Shown here one piece after another: positions 26,935 to 36,500 of a stretch of 64,000 bases of DNA (the stretch's first letter is position 1; each line of letters begins with the position of its first letter). Position numbers and translations under genes: made by a program. The stretch covers positions 124,001-188,000 of the forward strand of contig NZ_JAFFJX010000008.1 in NCBI RefSeq assembly GCF_016924755.1, read 5' to 3'. The notes below the pieces were generated by a model. The model searched no databases. It had not been told where the DNA came from and saw nothing but the letters and a program-made list of their open reading frames with translations. The stretch comes from Longitalea arenae. Its GTDB lineage: Bacteria > Bacteroidota > Bacteroidia > Chitinophagales > Chitinophagaceae.

Positions 26935-28014
26935 CTAACCCTTCCTGTTAGCGAAATCTTTCATCAGGTCGGTGAGCAGTTGCACACTGGCCAGCGGCAG
27001 GGCGTTGTACAGGGAGATCCTGAACCCACCCACGCTGCGGTGGCCTTTTACACCTACCACATTGTTTTGTTTGCACAGGGTGAGAAATTCCTTTTCCAGC
27101 TCGGCATTGTCCAGCACAAAGCAGGCATTCATGATGCTGCGGTCTTCTATATTGACCACGGTACCTTTGAATACGGGCAAACTATCGATGGTGTTATACA
27201 ATAACTGCGCTTTCTGATCATTGATCTTTTCAATGGCCGGAACACCGCCCAGTTTTTTTAACCAGCGAAGGGTAAGCATACACACATATACGGCAAAGAC
27301 CGGCGGTGTATTTAACATGGAACCGTTTTCAATATGATTGCGGTAATCCATCATAGAGGCCAGCTTGCGGTTCACTTTTCCCAGGATGTTCTTATTAACT
27401 ATAACCAGGTTCACCCCGGCAGCACCTACGTTTTTCTGGGCGCCGGCATAAATGAGGTCAAATTTATTGAAGTCCATCTGGCGGCTCAGGATATCACTGC
27501 TCATATCAGCTACCAGCGGAACACCGGCTTCAAAAAACGGGCTGAAGTCATGCCACTGAACACCGTGAATGGTTTCATTGGTGGTCAGGTGCAGGTATTT
27601 GGCTGTTTTGGGAACGGTAAATTGTTTGGGCAGGTGATTGTAGTTCGATTCTTTGGCGCTGCAAACCACTTCTACGTGGCCGAATATTTTGGCTTCTTTT
27701 ATGGCTTTGGCCGACCAGGTGCCGGTATCGGTATAGGCGGCGATCTCATTTTCATTCAGCAGATTCATGGGAATTTGAAAGAACTGGGTGGAAGCGCCAC
27801 CATGCAGGAACAGTACTTCGTGCTGATCATCGAGCTGCATTAATTCTTTCACCAGGGCAATGGCTTCATCCATTACGGCCTGAAACAGGTCGGTGCGGTG
27901 ACCGATCTCCAGGAGCGACAAACCGGAATTGTTGTAGTTCAAAATGGCTTCACTGGCTTGTTTGAATACTTCCTGGGGGAGAATACTGGGCCCCGCGTTA
28001 AAATTGTGCATCAT
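26935..28014 (-). CDS. serC: Phosphoserine aminotransferase
   Basis: 359 residues. The fold-type I aminotransferase begins MMHNFNAGPSILPQEVF, carries HGGAST for the PLP phosphate and the PLP lysine K194 in YAGAQKNVGAAG. The substrate region HRSVGGFRISLYNA closes the family match. It converts 3-phosphohydroxypyruvate and glutamate to phosphoserine in serine synthesis. The DUF1015 gene follows on the same strand. Confidence 0.95.
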   Translation of the reverse strand: MMHNFNAGPSILPQEVFKQASEAILNYNNSGLSLLEIGHRTDLFQAVMDEAIALVKELMQLDDQHEVLFLHGGASTQFFQIPMNLLNENEIAAYTDTGTWSAKAIKEAKIFGHVEVVCSAKESNYNHLPKQFTVPKTAKYLHLTTNETIHGVQWHDFSPFFEAGVPLVADMSSDILSRQMDFNKFDLIYAGAQKNVGAAGVNLVIVNKNILGKVNRKLASMMDYRNHIENGSMLNTPPVFAVYVCMLTLRWLKKLGGVPAIEKINDQKAQLLYNTIDSLPVFKGTVVNIEDRSIMNACFVLDNAELEKEFLTLCKQNNVVGVKGHRSVGGFRISLYNALPLASVQLLTDLMKDFANRKG

Positions 28015-28038
28015 TGTTTCACTTTGTTAGAAGGAGTG

Positions 28039-28046
28039 CAAAAGTA
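28039..28046 (-). promoter_or_regulatory. -7 box for serC
   Basis: On the minus strand TACTTTTG followed by CA matches TAnnTTTG exactly and would start transcription near 28032, about 18 bases before the serC ATG. No clear -33 element is seen. Confidence 0.45.
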
Positions 28047-28110
28047 TTCAATTCGCGGGACTATAGGCAGGGCGAATTTTGCCAATGACTCGTAACCTTC
28101 TCAGAATGAG

Positions 28111-29076
28111 TTAATCACAATCTTTTCCAAGTGCTTTTCCTTTCAGCCATTCTCTATTTAACTGGTCGAATGCCCGCAGGTCTTCGCTCGTGAAAGTGGT
28201 ATTGACAAGCTGCTTCAGATCGGGCTGACCGGCGTTGACCCAGGCAGTATACCAGAAAGATGCAACGGCTGTTATGGATTGCTGCATGCGGCGTTCGATC
28301 ATATTGTTCAGGTGCTGGTTATAAGCCAGGCAATAACTGGTCGCATACTGCCGGATCACCTGGCCGTTGCGCGGCTCAAATGAATATTTCTGGTCAGGAG
28401 AAAAACGGCTGGTCAATTCCCTTTCAATGCGCAGTACACTGTCTGCCGCGGCAGCGCTTTCCAGCACCCTCTTCCAGGTAAAGGCCAGCGGATTGGCCAG
28501 GTATGTCGCCTTGCCGAGCATAAAATCCCAGGAAGTTGCTGCCAGCAGTTCGGGAATACGCGATTCCCAGAATGCATGTATGCCCTGCTGGTTGGTGAGC
28601 TGCCCGTTGTGATTGCTGCATACATGCAGGGGCACATGTGCGTCGGAAATGTAATGGCCAATATCGGCCGACAGTTTGAGGATACTTACCTGGTCTTTCG
28701 CTGCAAAGGCACTGGTGAGGCGGCGTAACATCGTTTGAATATGCCAGGGGACGATGCCATATTTCTGCAGGGTGTCATTCCCGTATTTCTGAAGGGCGCC
28801 AGCCCAGGTACGGGGCAATGAATCGAAGGGATAAACGCCGTACCGGTCGATGTCGATAAAATGGCGGGCGCCTTCTGCGGCTACTGCATACCGTCGTTTG
28901 TCAGGATCAACGGCATGGTCGCTGATAAACCGGATATTGGGTTTGTACAATACCAGCATCTCCGGCGGCAACATGAAAACGGCATAATAATTTATCTGGC
29001 GATGGGCGTAAAAGCCCCAGGGATAAAGGCAGTGACTGCAAAGCAAAACAACCGTTATGAGCAGTAATTTTTTCAT
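28111..29076 (-). CDS. Secreted zinc-dependent phospholipase C / S1-P1 nuclease-like protein
   Basis: 321 residues from MKKLLLITVVLLCSHCLYP. Signal cleavage after that stretch would expose WGFYAHRQI: in S1/P1 nucleases and zinc phospholipases C the mature N terminus is a Trp whose amino group binds zinc. Further zinc ligands fit HFIDIDRYG, DIGHYISDAHVPLHV and HAFWESRIPEL. The enzyme would act outside the cytoplasm on phosphodiesters (nucleic acid or phospholipid). The order of motifs is convincing; the substrate is open. Confidence 0.8.
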   Translation of the reverse strand: MKKLLLITVVLLCSHCLYPWGFYAHRQINYYAVFMLPPEMLVLYKPNIRFISDHAVDPDKRRYAVAAEGARHFIDIDRYGVYPFDSLPRTWAGALQKYGNDTLQKYGIVPWHIQTMLRRLTSAFAAKDQVSILKLSADIGHYISDAHVPLHVCSNHNGQLTNQQGIHAFWESRIPELLAATSWDFMLGKATYLANPLAFTWKRVLESAAAADSVLRIERELTSRFSPDQKYSFEPRNGQVIRQYATSYCLAYNQHLNNMIERRMQQSITAVASFWYTAWVNAGQPDLKQLVNTTFTSEDLRAFDQLNREWLKGKALGKDCD

Positions 29077-29295
29077 AACGGAGTGAAGGTACAAGCATTC
29101 GCCGGTTCGTATGGGGATGCGTGGTAGATATTGATTGTGGTCAACGCAGCCAGGCCAGTAGCTAGTGGTAAATGGCTAATGGCTACTGGTGAATGGCTGG
29201 TGTGGATTTCTTTTCTGTGCTCGCCACTTTCAGCAACAGCTTGTCTTGCTCACGCGCCTCCCGGTACTTTCCATACGCTTGTCTATCCCCACTCG

Positions 29296-29952
29296 CTACG
29301 AGCTACTCGCCTTTTTAGAAGCCGGCGCATCATCATCAATACTGGTAACCCCACCCGATATTGCGAACTTCATAGCCTCTGCAGAGTTGATATCGGTGAG
29401 CAGCCGCACCCGATCGCTTTTTACAAAATACAGGCGGCCGGTAAAAGCGTAGGATTGTGGAACATATACGGCTACATAATCCTGTAAGCCGAACTCATGT
29501 ACTTCCTGCTGGGTAATGAAACCGATCTGCCATACATCCGTTGTTTCAATAGAAACAAGCACGGCTTTATCAAATTTCCTTTTATTGCCCGCAAAAGCTT
29601 CAAAGAAATCCTTAACGGTAGAATACAGCAATTTAATGCCGGGTGTGCGTTCGAGTACTTTATCCAGGAGGTCAACCAGTTTGCTTACGATGAACGAGGA
29701 CGAAATATAACCAACCAATATAACGATGAGGGTCACCAGTATAAAGCCGAGGCCGGGTATCTTTTTAGGATTGCCCGCCGCATCGGTGCCCAAAAGGTCG
29801 GGCATAAAATAGCCGATCAGGCTGGGCAGGATGTTGTCGATAAAATTAAATAAGGCGGTCACCGCATAGATCGTGATCGCAATGGGCGCCAGAATAATAA
29901 GACCCTGCAGAAAGTACTGTATGATCTTTTTAAATATATGTGGAGATTTCAT
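29296..29952 (-). CDS. DUF502 membrane protein
   Basis: 218 residues from ATG 29952 (MKSPHIFKKIIQYFLQGL); a TTG eight codons upstream lies only about five bases past the predicted transcription start and is less likely. Two N-terminal membrane spans (GLIILAPIAITIYAVTALFN and GLGFILVTLIVILVGYISSS) precede a conserved soluble part with TPGIKLLYSTVKDFFEAFAG and FITQQEV, the DUF502 signature. The family may regulate or transport at the inner membrane; the function is unknown. Single gene with its own promoter at 29974-30004. Confidence 0.85.
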   Translation of the reverse strand: MKSPHIFKKIIQYFLQGLIILAPIAITIYAVTALFNFIDNILPSLIGYFMPDLLGTDAAGNPKKIPGLGFILVTLIVILVGYISSSFIVSKLVDLLDKVLERTPGIKLLYSTVKDFFEAFAGNKRKFDKAVLVSIETTDVWQIGFITQQEVHEFGLQDYVAVYVPQSYAFTGRLYFVKSDRVRLLTDINSAEAMKFAISGGVTSIDDDAPASKKASSS

Positions 29953-29973
29953 GTGCTGCTGCTTTTTGCTTCC

Positions 29974-30004
29974 CAAAATTAATCCACTTCACGGCCCCGG
30001 TAAA
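29974..30004 (-). promoter_or_regulatory. Promoter of the DUF502 gene
   Basis: On the minus strand: TTTA (30001-30004), a 19-base spacer, TAATTTTG (29974-29981). The -7 box is exact and the -33 box 3 of 4. The predicted start lies about 15 bases before the ATG at 29952. Confidence 0.6.
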
Positions 30005-30166
30005 ATAAGCTTCCGTAAAGTTGCGTGTTTGGGATTGGAAAGCAATCGGTTAGCAAAGATAAGGAAGGCGAAGATACAATGCAGTTTCTGCGGCGGAACA
30101 ATAAAGAACGAACAGTAGTTCACTCGGCTTTTTTGTTACCGGCGGTTTAAAATAAAGGATGGAAAC

Positions 30167-30197
30167 TTTGGTAACGAAAAAAGTTTCTATAGTTTTG
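30167..30197 (+). promoter_or_regulatory. Promoter of the TetR-efflux operon
   Basis: TTTG (30167-30170), exactly 19 bases, TAGTTTTG (30190-30197): a full match to the Bacteroidota primary-sigma promoter. Transcription would start near 30204, only about 6 bases before ATG 30210, so the message is nearly leaderless and the upstream ATG at 30159 cannot be used from it. Confidence 0.75.
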
Positions 30198-30209
30198 TGC
30201 CCGATTATT

Positions 30210-30872
30210 ATGATAACAGAAGCAAACACAAAAGTGCGCATACGGGAAAAGGCGAAAGAATTATTCCTGCGGTATGGGATCCGCTCTGTTTCCATGGATG
30301 ATATAGCCAACCAGTTGGGTATGTCGAAGAAGACTATATATCAATATTATACAGATAAAAATGAACTGGTTGACGCAGTGGTTGAAGATGAAGTGATGGA
30401 TATGCAGCAGGATTGCCTGAAATGCGGCGAGCATGCAAAGGATGCCATTGAAGAGATCTTTTTAACCGTAGACCAGGTAGTGGAACAATTGAGCAGTATG
30501 AATCCGATGGTATTATACGATATGGAGAAATTTCATATTCGGGCATACCAGCGGTTCATGGAACATAAAAATAAATTTCTCTTACAGGTCATTCGCAAGA
30601 ACCTCGAGTGGGGCGTAAAGGAAGGGTTGTACCGCCCCGACGTAGATGTAGATGTGCTGTCAAAGTTCAGGCTGGAATCAATGATGATGCCCTTCAATAT
30701 TGACCTGTTCCCGCCCTCCCGGTATAAGTTATCAGAGGTCACCAAAATCATTATTGAGCATTATGTATATGGGGTCGCTTCCCTCAAAGGCCATAAACTG
30801 ATCTTGAAATATCAACAGCATAGAAATAAAAATGCAAAGAACTATGAAACTGAAACCGGCAAGCATAAATAG
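30210..30872 (+). CDS. TetR-family regulator of the efflux operon
   Basis: 220 residues from ATG 30210 (MITEANTKVRIREKAKELFL). The N-terminal helix-turn-helix is typical: YGIRSVSMDDIANQLGMSKKTIYQYYTDK. The C-terminal ligand domain is helical and less conserved. It probably represses the downstream efflux genes and itself until a substrate binds. Its last 29 bases overlap the TolC-like gene, so the two are cotranscribed. The exact promoter sequence upstream fixes the start. Confidence 0.9.
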   Translation: MITEANTKVRIREKAKELFLRYGIRSVSMDDIANQLGMSKKTIYQYYTDKNELVDAVVEDEVMDMQQDCLKCGEHAKDAIEEIFLTVDQVVEQLSSMNPMVLYDMEKFHIRAYQRFMEHKNKFLLQVIRKNLEWGVKEGLYRPDVDVDVLSKFRLESMMMPFNIDLFPPSRYKLSEVTKIIIEHYVYGVASLKGHKLILKYQQHRNKNAKNYETETGKHK

Positions 30873-32253
30873 GATCGCTCTGGTGGTTGTATTGGCAAGT
30901 ATAGTACAACCGGCTCTGGCTCAGCAACGGCATGAGTTAACCGCAAAAGAAGCCGTTGAATACGCCAAAAAGAACAGCGTAAGAGTAAAGAACACCTTAC
31001 TCGACTATAAACTGCAGGAGCAAACCAATCGCGAGATCACCTCCCAGGCATATCCGCAGATCGATGCCAGGGCAGGCGCTGTGTATAACCCTAACATAGC
31101 CGTACAGGCGTTTCCTAACTTTATTGCACAGGGAACCTACGGTGTATTGCAGCTCGAAGGCGTGAAGAATGCAGCCGGCCAGCCGATCGTTCCGCCCAGT
31201 GATTTCGGCCTCATCCAGGCCCAGTTCGGAACAAAATATAACGCTAACATTGGTGTAGACCTGAGCCAGATCTTGTTCGATGGACAGGTTTTCGTTGGCT
31301 TGCAGGCCCGGGAAACCTCGCTGCAATGGGCCAGGGCGAATACCGAAGTAACCGAAGAACTGATCAAGGCGAATGTGTACAAGGTCTATTATCAGTTGGT
31401 AACCGGTAAAACCCAGATCGAATTGCTGGATGCCAACATAGCAAGGCTGCAAAAATTACAACATGACACCCGCGAAATGTATAAGAACGGCTTTGCAGAA
31501 AAGCTCGATGTAGATAAACTATCTGTTCAGATAGCTAACCTGGAAACGGAAAAAAAGAAAGTACAAACGCTTATTTATAAAGGCTACCTGGGATTGAAAG
31601 TGTTAATGGGTATGCCTGTAAAAGACGAGGTTGTATTAAAAGATACACTCAGCGACAGCCAGATCAAGGATGGTATCCTGGAAAACAGCACCTACAATTA
31701 TTCCGACAGAAAAGAATTTCAATATGCCGAGCTTGGTAAAAAGCTGCGGGAATTCGATGTGAAGCGCTACAAGCTCAGCCAGGTGCCAACAGTAAGGCTT
31801 ACAGGCTCCTATTCGAAAAATGCGATGCGCAATGAATTCGACATCTTTGGCAAAGGCGATTGGTTCACCTTCTCAAATATCGGCGTTAATATTTCAGTGC
31901 CACTTTTCCACGGATTCTACACCCGGTCGAAAATTGAAACGGCCAAGCTGAATTTGCAGAAGACCAGTAACGACATAGAAAATCTGAAATTAACGATCGA
32001 TATGGAAGTGGATAGCGCGCTGGCAAATTTCAAGACCGCTATCGAGTCGATGGATTATCAGAAACAGAATATGAAACTCGCAGAAGAAGTGTATGAGCAA
32101 ACCAAGAAGAAGTATGAGGCCGGTCTGGGATCCAATACCGAGATCACCACTGCCCAAACTGATCTGAAAAGCGCTCAAACAAATTATATCAATTCCCTGC
32201 AGGAGGCCATTATAGCCCGTATCGATTACCTGAAAGCCATCGGTAAATTATAA
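30844..32253 (+). CDS. TolC-family outer-membrane efflux protein
   Basis: 469 residues from ATG 30844; an ATG four codons earlier is equally possible. Signal peptide ends near ALAQQ. The two OEP repeats show the usual long helices (AKKNSVRVKNTLLDYKLQEQ and KYEAGLGSNTEITTAQTDL) and the strand YNANIGVDLSQILFDG with its repeat FSNIGVNISVPLFHG. It forms the outer-membrane channel through which the RND pump exports its substrates. Second gene of the TetR-TolC-adaptor-RND operon. Confidence 0.92.
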   Translation: MKLKPASINRIALVVVLASIVQPALAQQRHELTAKEAVEYAKKNSVRVKNTLLDYKLQEQTNREITSQAYPQIDARAGAVYNPNIAVQAFPNFIAQGTYGVLQLEGVKNAAGQPIVPPSDFGLIQAQFGTKYNANIGVDLSQILFDGQVFVGLQARETSLQWARANTEVTEELIKANVYKVYYQLVTGKTQIELLDANIARLQKLQHDTREMYKNGFAEKLDVDKLSVQIANLETEKKKVQTLIYKGYLGLKVLMGMPVKDEVVLKDTLSDSQIKDGILENSTYNYSDRKEFQYAELGKKLREFDVKRYKLSQVPTVRLTGSYSKNAMRNEFDIFGKGDWFTFSNIGVNISVPLFHGFYTRSKIETAKLNLQKTSNDIENLKLTIDMEVDSALANFKTAIESMDYQKQNMKLAEEVYEQTKKKYEAGLGSNTEITTAQTDLKSAQTNYINSLQEAIIARIDYLKAIGKL

Positions 32254-32309
32254 CCATACTCTATTAAAACCCAAACCAACAAATGCATTCACCGGATAAA
32301 TTATCAGAT

Positions 32310-33455
32310 ATGAAAAGTACGTATAACATAATTGGCGCAGTAAGCCTGGTTCTTTTTTTAACGGCATGTGGCGCATCAAGCGGCGGAGATAACAAAAGCC
32401 TGGAAAAGAAAAAGGCAAAACTGGAGGAATTAAAGAAGGAGCAGGCAAAACTGGAAAGTGAGATCGCCCAACTGGATACCAGTGCCGCCAAGGCAGAGAA
32501 ACCCAAACTGGTGGTGATAACGCCGGTAAATACAACCCCGTTCACCCACTATATCGACCTGCAGGGTAATGTTGATACCTATAGCGCTGTATGGGTTAGC
32601 CCACGCGGCCAGGGCGGCCAGGTACGCGCCTTATACGTAAAACAAGGCGATAACGTACGTAAAGGCCAGTTACTGATGAAGCTCGATGATGCTGTAATCC
32701 GCCAGCAGATCGCCCAGGCCAACGTTCAGTTAAACCTTGCCAAAACAATGTATGAACGCCGCAAGAATCTGTGGGACCAGAAGATCGGCGCCGAAATAGA
32801 TGTAATTAAAGCAAAGAATGACCTGGAATCACTCGAAAAGCAAATAGACCTGTTGAAAGAGCAGCAGGCAATGACCAATGTATATGCTGAACAATCAGGT
32901 GTGGCAGAACGTGTAACGGTAAGGGTAGGTGATATGTTCACCGCTGCAACTGCAGCCCAGATCGGTATTGCCATCGTAAATACCAACGACCTGAAGATTT
33001 ATGCAGAAGTACCTGAAGCGTATCAAACCAAAGTAAAGGAAGGAACCAACCTGATCGTTACCCTGCCTGAGGACAATAACAAAACACTCAACACAAAAGT
33101 AACAGTCGTTGGTAAGACCATTAATCCCTCTAATCGCTCCTTTTATATAGAATCCCGCATCTCTGGCAAAGGTGGCTTCCGTCCTGGCCAGGTTGCCATG
33201 GTTCGTATTCAGGACTATTCAGTAGGTAATGCCATCACTGTACCTATCAATACCCTTCAAAATGATGAAAAGGGAAAATTCGTAATGGTAGCAGCAACGG
33301 AAAATGGCAAAAAAGTGGCCAAGAAAAGACCGGTAAGTGTTGGGTTGCTGTATGGTGATAAACTGGAGATCAAAGACGGCCTCAAGGCCGGTGATCAACT
33401 GATCACAGAAGGTTTCCAGGGCCTGTATGATGGCCAGCTCATCACAACCGCATAA
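32310..33455 (+). CDS. RND periplasmic adaptor (membrane fusion protein)
   Basis: 381 residues from ATG 32310, chosen because it gives a lipoprotein signal LFLTACGASS. A coiled coil follows directly (KSLEKKKAKLEELKKEQAKL), then the lipoyl half (GQGGQVRALYVKQGDNVRKGQ), the alpha-hairpin (ANVQLNLAKTMYERRKNLWD), the second lipoyl half (GVAERVTVRVGD) and beta-barrel/membrane-proximal domains. It links the inner-membrane pump to the TolC-like channel. The extra N-terminal coiled coil between lipid anchor and barrel is a notable addition. Confidence 0.92.
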   Translation: MKSTYNIIGAVSLVLFLTACGASSGGDNKSLEKKKAKLEELKKEQAKLESEIAQLDTSAAKAEKPKLVVITPVNTTPFTHYIDLQGNVDTYSAVWVSPRGQGGQVRALYVKQGDNVRKGQLLMKLDDAVIRQQIAQANVQLNLAKTMYERRKNLWDQKIGAEIDVIKAKNDLESLEKQIDLLKEQQAMTNVYAEQSGVAERVTVRVGDMFTAATAAQIGIAIVNTNDLKIYAEVPEAYQTKVKEGTNLIVTLPEDNNKTLNTKVTVVGKTINPSNRSFYIESRISGKGGFRPGQVAMVRIQDYSVGNAITVPINTLQNDEKGKFVMVAATENGKKVAKKRPVSVGLLYGDKLEIKDGLKAGDQLITEGFQGLYDGQLITTA

Positions 33456-33500
33456 GAACCAGTATAAGCAGACTTTAGACGTACACACCAAATCCATCGT

Positions 33501-36500
33501 ATGAGTGTTTTAGAAAACATTACAGGTAAGTTCAAACATTTTGGTCCCACCACGTGGAGTATAAAAAACAAAACCTCCATATATCTCGTCATGCTCATTG
33601 TGAGCTTGATGGGGGTGTTCCAGTTTGTGACCTTACCTAAAGAACAGTTCCCCGATATCGTGATCCCTACCATATATGTACAAACCATTTATGTAGGTAA
33701 CTCACCCCGCGATATGGAAAACCTGGTTACCCGCCCTATTGAGAAACAGATCAAGGGTATTACGGGCGCCAAGATCAATAAGACCACCAGTACTTCGGTA
33801 CAGGACTACTCGGCCATTATGGTTGAGTTCAGCACCGATGTAAAAACGGATGTGGCTTTACAAAAAGTGAAAGATGCGGTAGATAAGGCGAAACCCGACC
33901 TGCCTACCGATCTTACAGAAGAACCTTCTGTAATGGAAGTAAGCTTTTCTGAACAGCCGATCATGTATGTGAACCTGTATGGCGACTATGACCTGCCCCG
34001 CCTGAAGGAATATGCTGATGATCTGCAAGACAGGCTCGAAGAATTATCTCAACTGAACCGCGTTGACCTGGTGGGCGCCCCTGAGCGTGAGTTCCAGATA
34101 AACGTGGATAATTACAAAATGCGTAGCGCAGGTGTCACTTTTGATGACATCAACGGGGCTGTTGCCCGGGAGAACCTCGATATCTCCGGTGGCCTGCTCG
34201 ACGTAGGGAATACAAAACGTACCCTGCAGTTAAAAGGCCAGTTCAAAACCGCTTTCGACATACAGCAGGTAGTGGTACGTAATTCAGGCGGCGCACCGAT
34301 CTACCTGAAAGATATTGCTGAAATAAAAGACACCATCAAGGAAAGAGAGAGTTACGCCCGCCTCAATGGCAAGAATGTAATTACGCTGAATATCATCAAA
34401 CGCGCTGGTGAGAACCTGATTGAGACTTCAGATGCCGTGAAGAAAGTGGTGGAGGAAATGCGGGCCGCCCAGTTTCCGAAAGACCTGCAGGTATCGGTAA
34501 CCGGTGATCAGAGTAAAGCATCGCGTACTTCCTTTAACGACCTGGTGAATACCATCGTTATCGGTTTCGTACTGGTGTTGATCATCCTGATGTTCTTCAT
34601 GGGCGTAACCAACGCCTTCTTTGTGGCGCTGTCGGTACCATTGAGTATGTTCGTAGCCTTTATCTTCTTACCGGCTGCAGACCTTATTGTTGGTACACAC
34701 GTTACATTGAACTTCATCGTACTCTTCGCCCTCTTATTCGGTTTGGGTATCATTGTAGACGATGCCATTGTGGTTATAGAAAACACCCACCGCATATTTG
34801 TACAAAGCAATGGGCAACTCACCAGTGAACGATCGGCCATGATGGCGGCAGGCGAGGTATTCATCCCGGTACTGGCCGGTACCTTAACCACGCTGGCGCC
34901 TTTTGTGCCCTTGTTGTTCTGGCCGGGTATTATCGGTAAGTTCATGATCTATCTGCCTACGATGCTCATCTTTACGTTAACCGCATCCCTGATCGTGGCG
35001 TTCATTATGAATCCCGTATTTGCGGTTGACTTCATGAACCATCCGGAAGGAGATGCAAAACAACCCAAATCGGCCATCTTCCGCAAACCTTCATTGTGGG
35101 TAGCCTTAGGGGTAGGTATCCTGTTCGATCTGGCCGGATTTACCTTCCTGGGCAACTTTTTGATCTTCATTGTGCTGATGATCATCCTGAACAAGTATGT
35201 ACTGGATGATATGATCCATGGATTTCAGAACCGCGCCCTGCCCTGGATCATGGGTCATTATGAAACTTCCTTACGCTGGGCACTGAAAGGCTGGAGGCCT
35301 GTGCACTTACTGCTGGCTACCTTCGCCCTGCTCATTCTTACCTTCATATTCTTTGGCGCCCGCAACGTTCCGGTGGTGTTCTTCCCCGGCGGCGACCCTA
35401 ACCAGATCTATGTATACCTGAAACTACCTGTAGGTACCGATGTGGACTATACAGATTCGGTTACGCATACGCTGGAAGAAAAAGTATACCGGGTGCTGCA
35501 CATGGAAAAAGACGGCAAAGGTGGTTATAAAGAAAACCCCATCGTAGAGAGTGTGATCAGCAACGTGGCCGTTGGCGCCAGTGATCCTAATAGTGGCGAC
35601 AGAAGTACCAGACCTGAGCTGGGCCGTATACAGGTATCCTTTGTGGAATTTGAAAAGCGGCATGGCGTTGCTACCAAACCCATTCTCGATTCCATACGCC
35701 AGGCGATCAAAGGTATTCCCGGCGCCGAGATCTCGGTTGACCAGGAACAAAACGGTCCGCCTACCGAACCACCTGTTAATATTGAAGTAGCCAGTGAGGA
35801 TTTCGATAACCTTATCAAAACAGCTGTAGCACTCAAGAATTACCTCGATTCAATCCAGGTGCCGGGGGTGGAAGAATTGAAAATGGATATCGATCTTACC
35901 AATCCTGAGGTGAGCTTTACCATAGATCGGGAACGTGCATTGATAGAAGGTGTTTCTACCCAGCAAATTGGTATGGAGATCAGGACCGCTGTATTCGGAA
36001 GGGAAGTATCGAAGATAAAGGATGGCGAAGATGAATACAAGATCCAGCTGCGTAACCTGGAAGGGCAGCGTAAGAACCTCTCTGACCTCCTGAACATGAA
36101 TATATCTTTCCGTGATATGGCTACAGGCCAGGTTAAACATGTGCCCATCAGCTCCCTGGTGAAAGTAGATTATACCAGCACTCTCGGAAGTGTTAAACGG
36201 AAAAACCAGAAGCGGGTGATCACCGTACGGTCGAACGTATTGAGCGGTTACACGCCCACGGCAGTGAATGAAGTGATCGCCGGGCACATCAATAATTTTA
36301 AACAGAAGCCTGACGATGTTACCATCAAACAAACCGGTGAGGGCGAACAACAGGCCGAAACAGGCGCCTTCCTGGGTAAAGCCCTGGTAATTGCTTTGTT
36401 CTTCATCCTGTTGATCCTGGTAGTACAATTCAACTCCATCAGTAAACCGGTGATCATTTTGACTGAGATCATCTTCAGTGTGATCGGTGTATTGCTTGGT

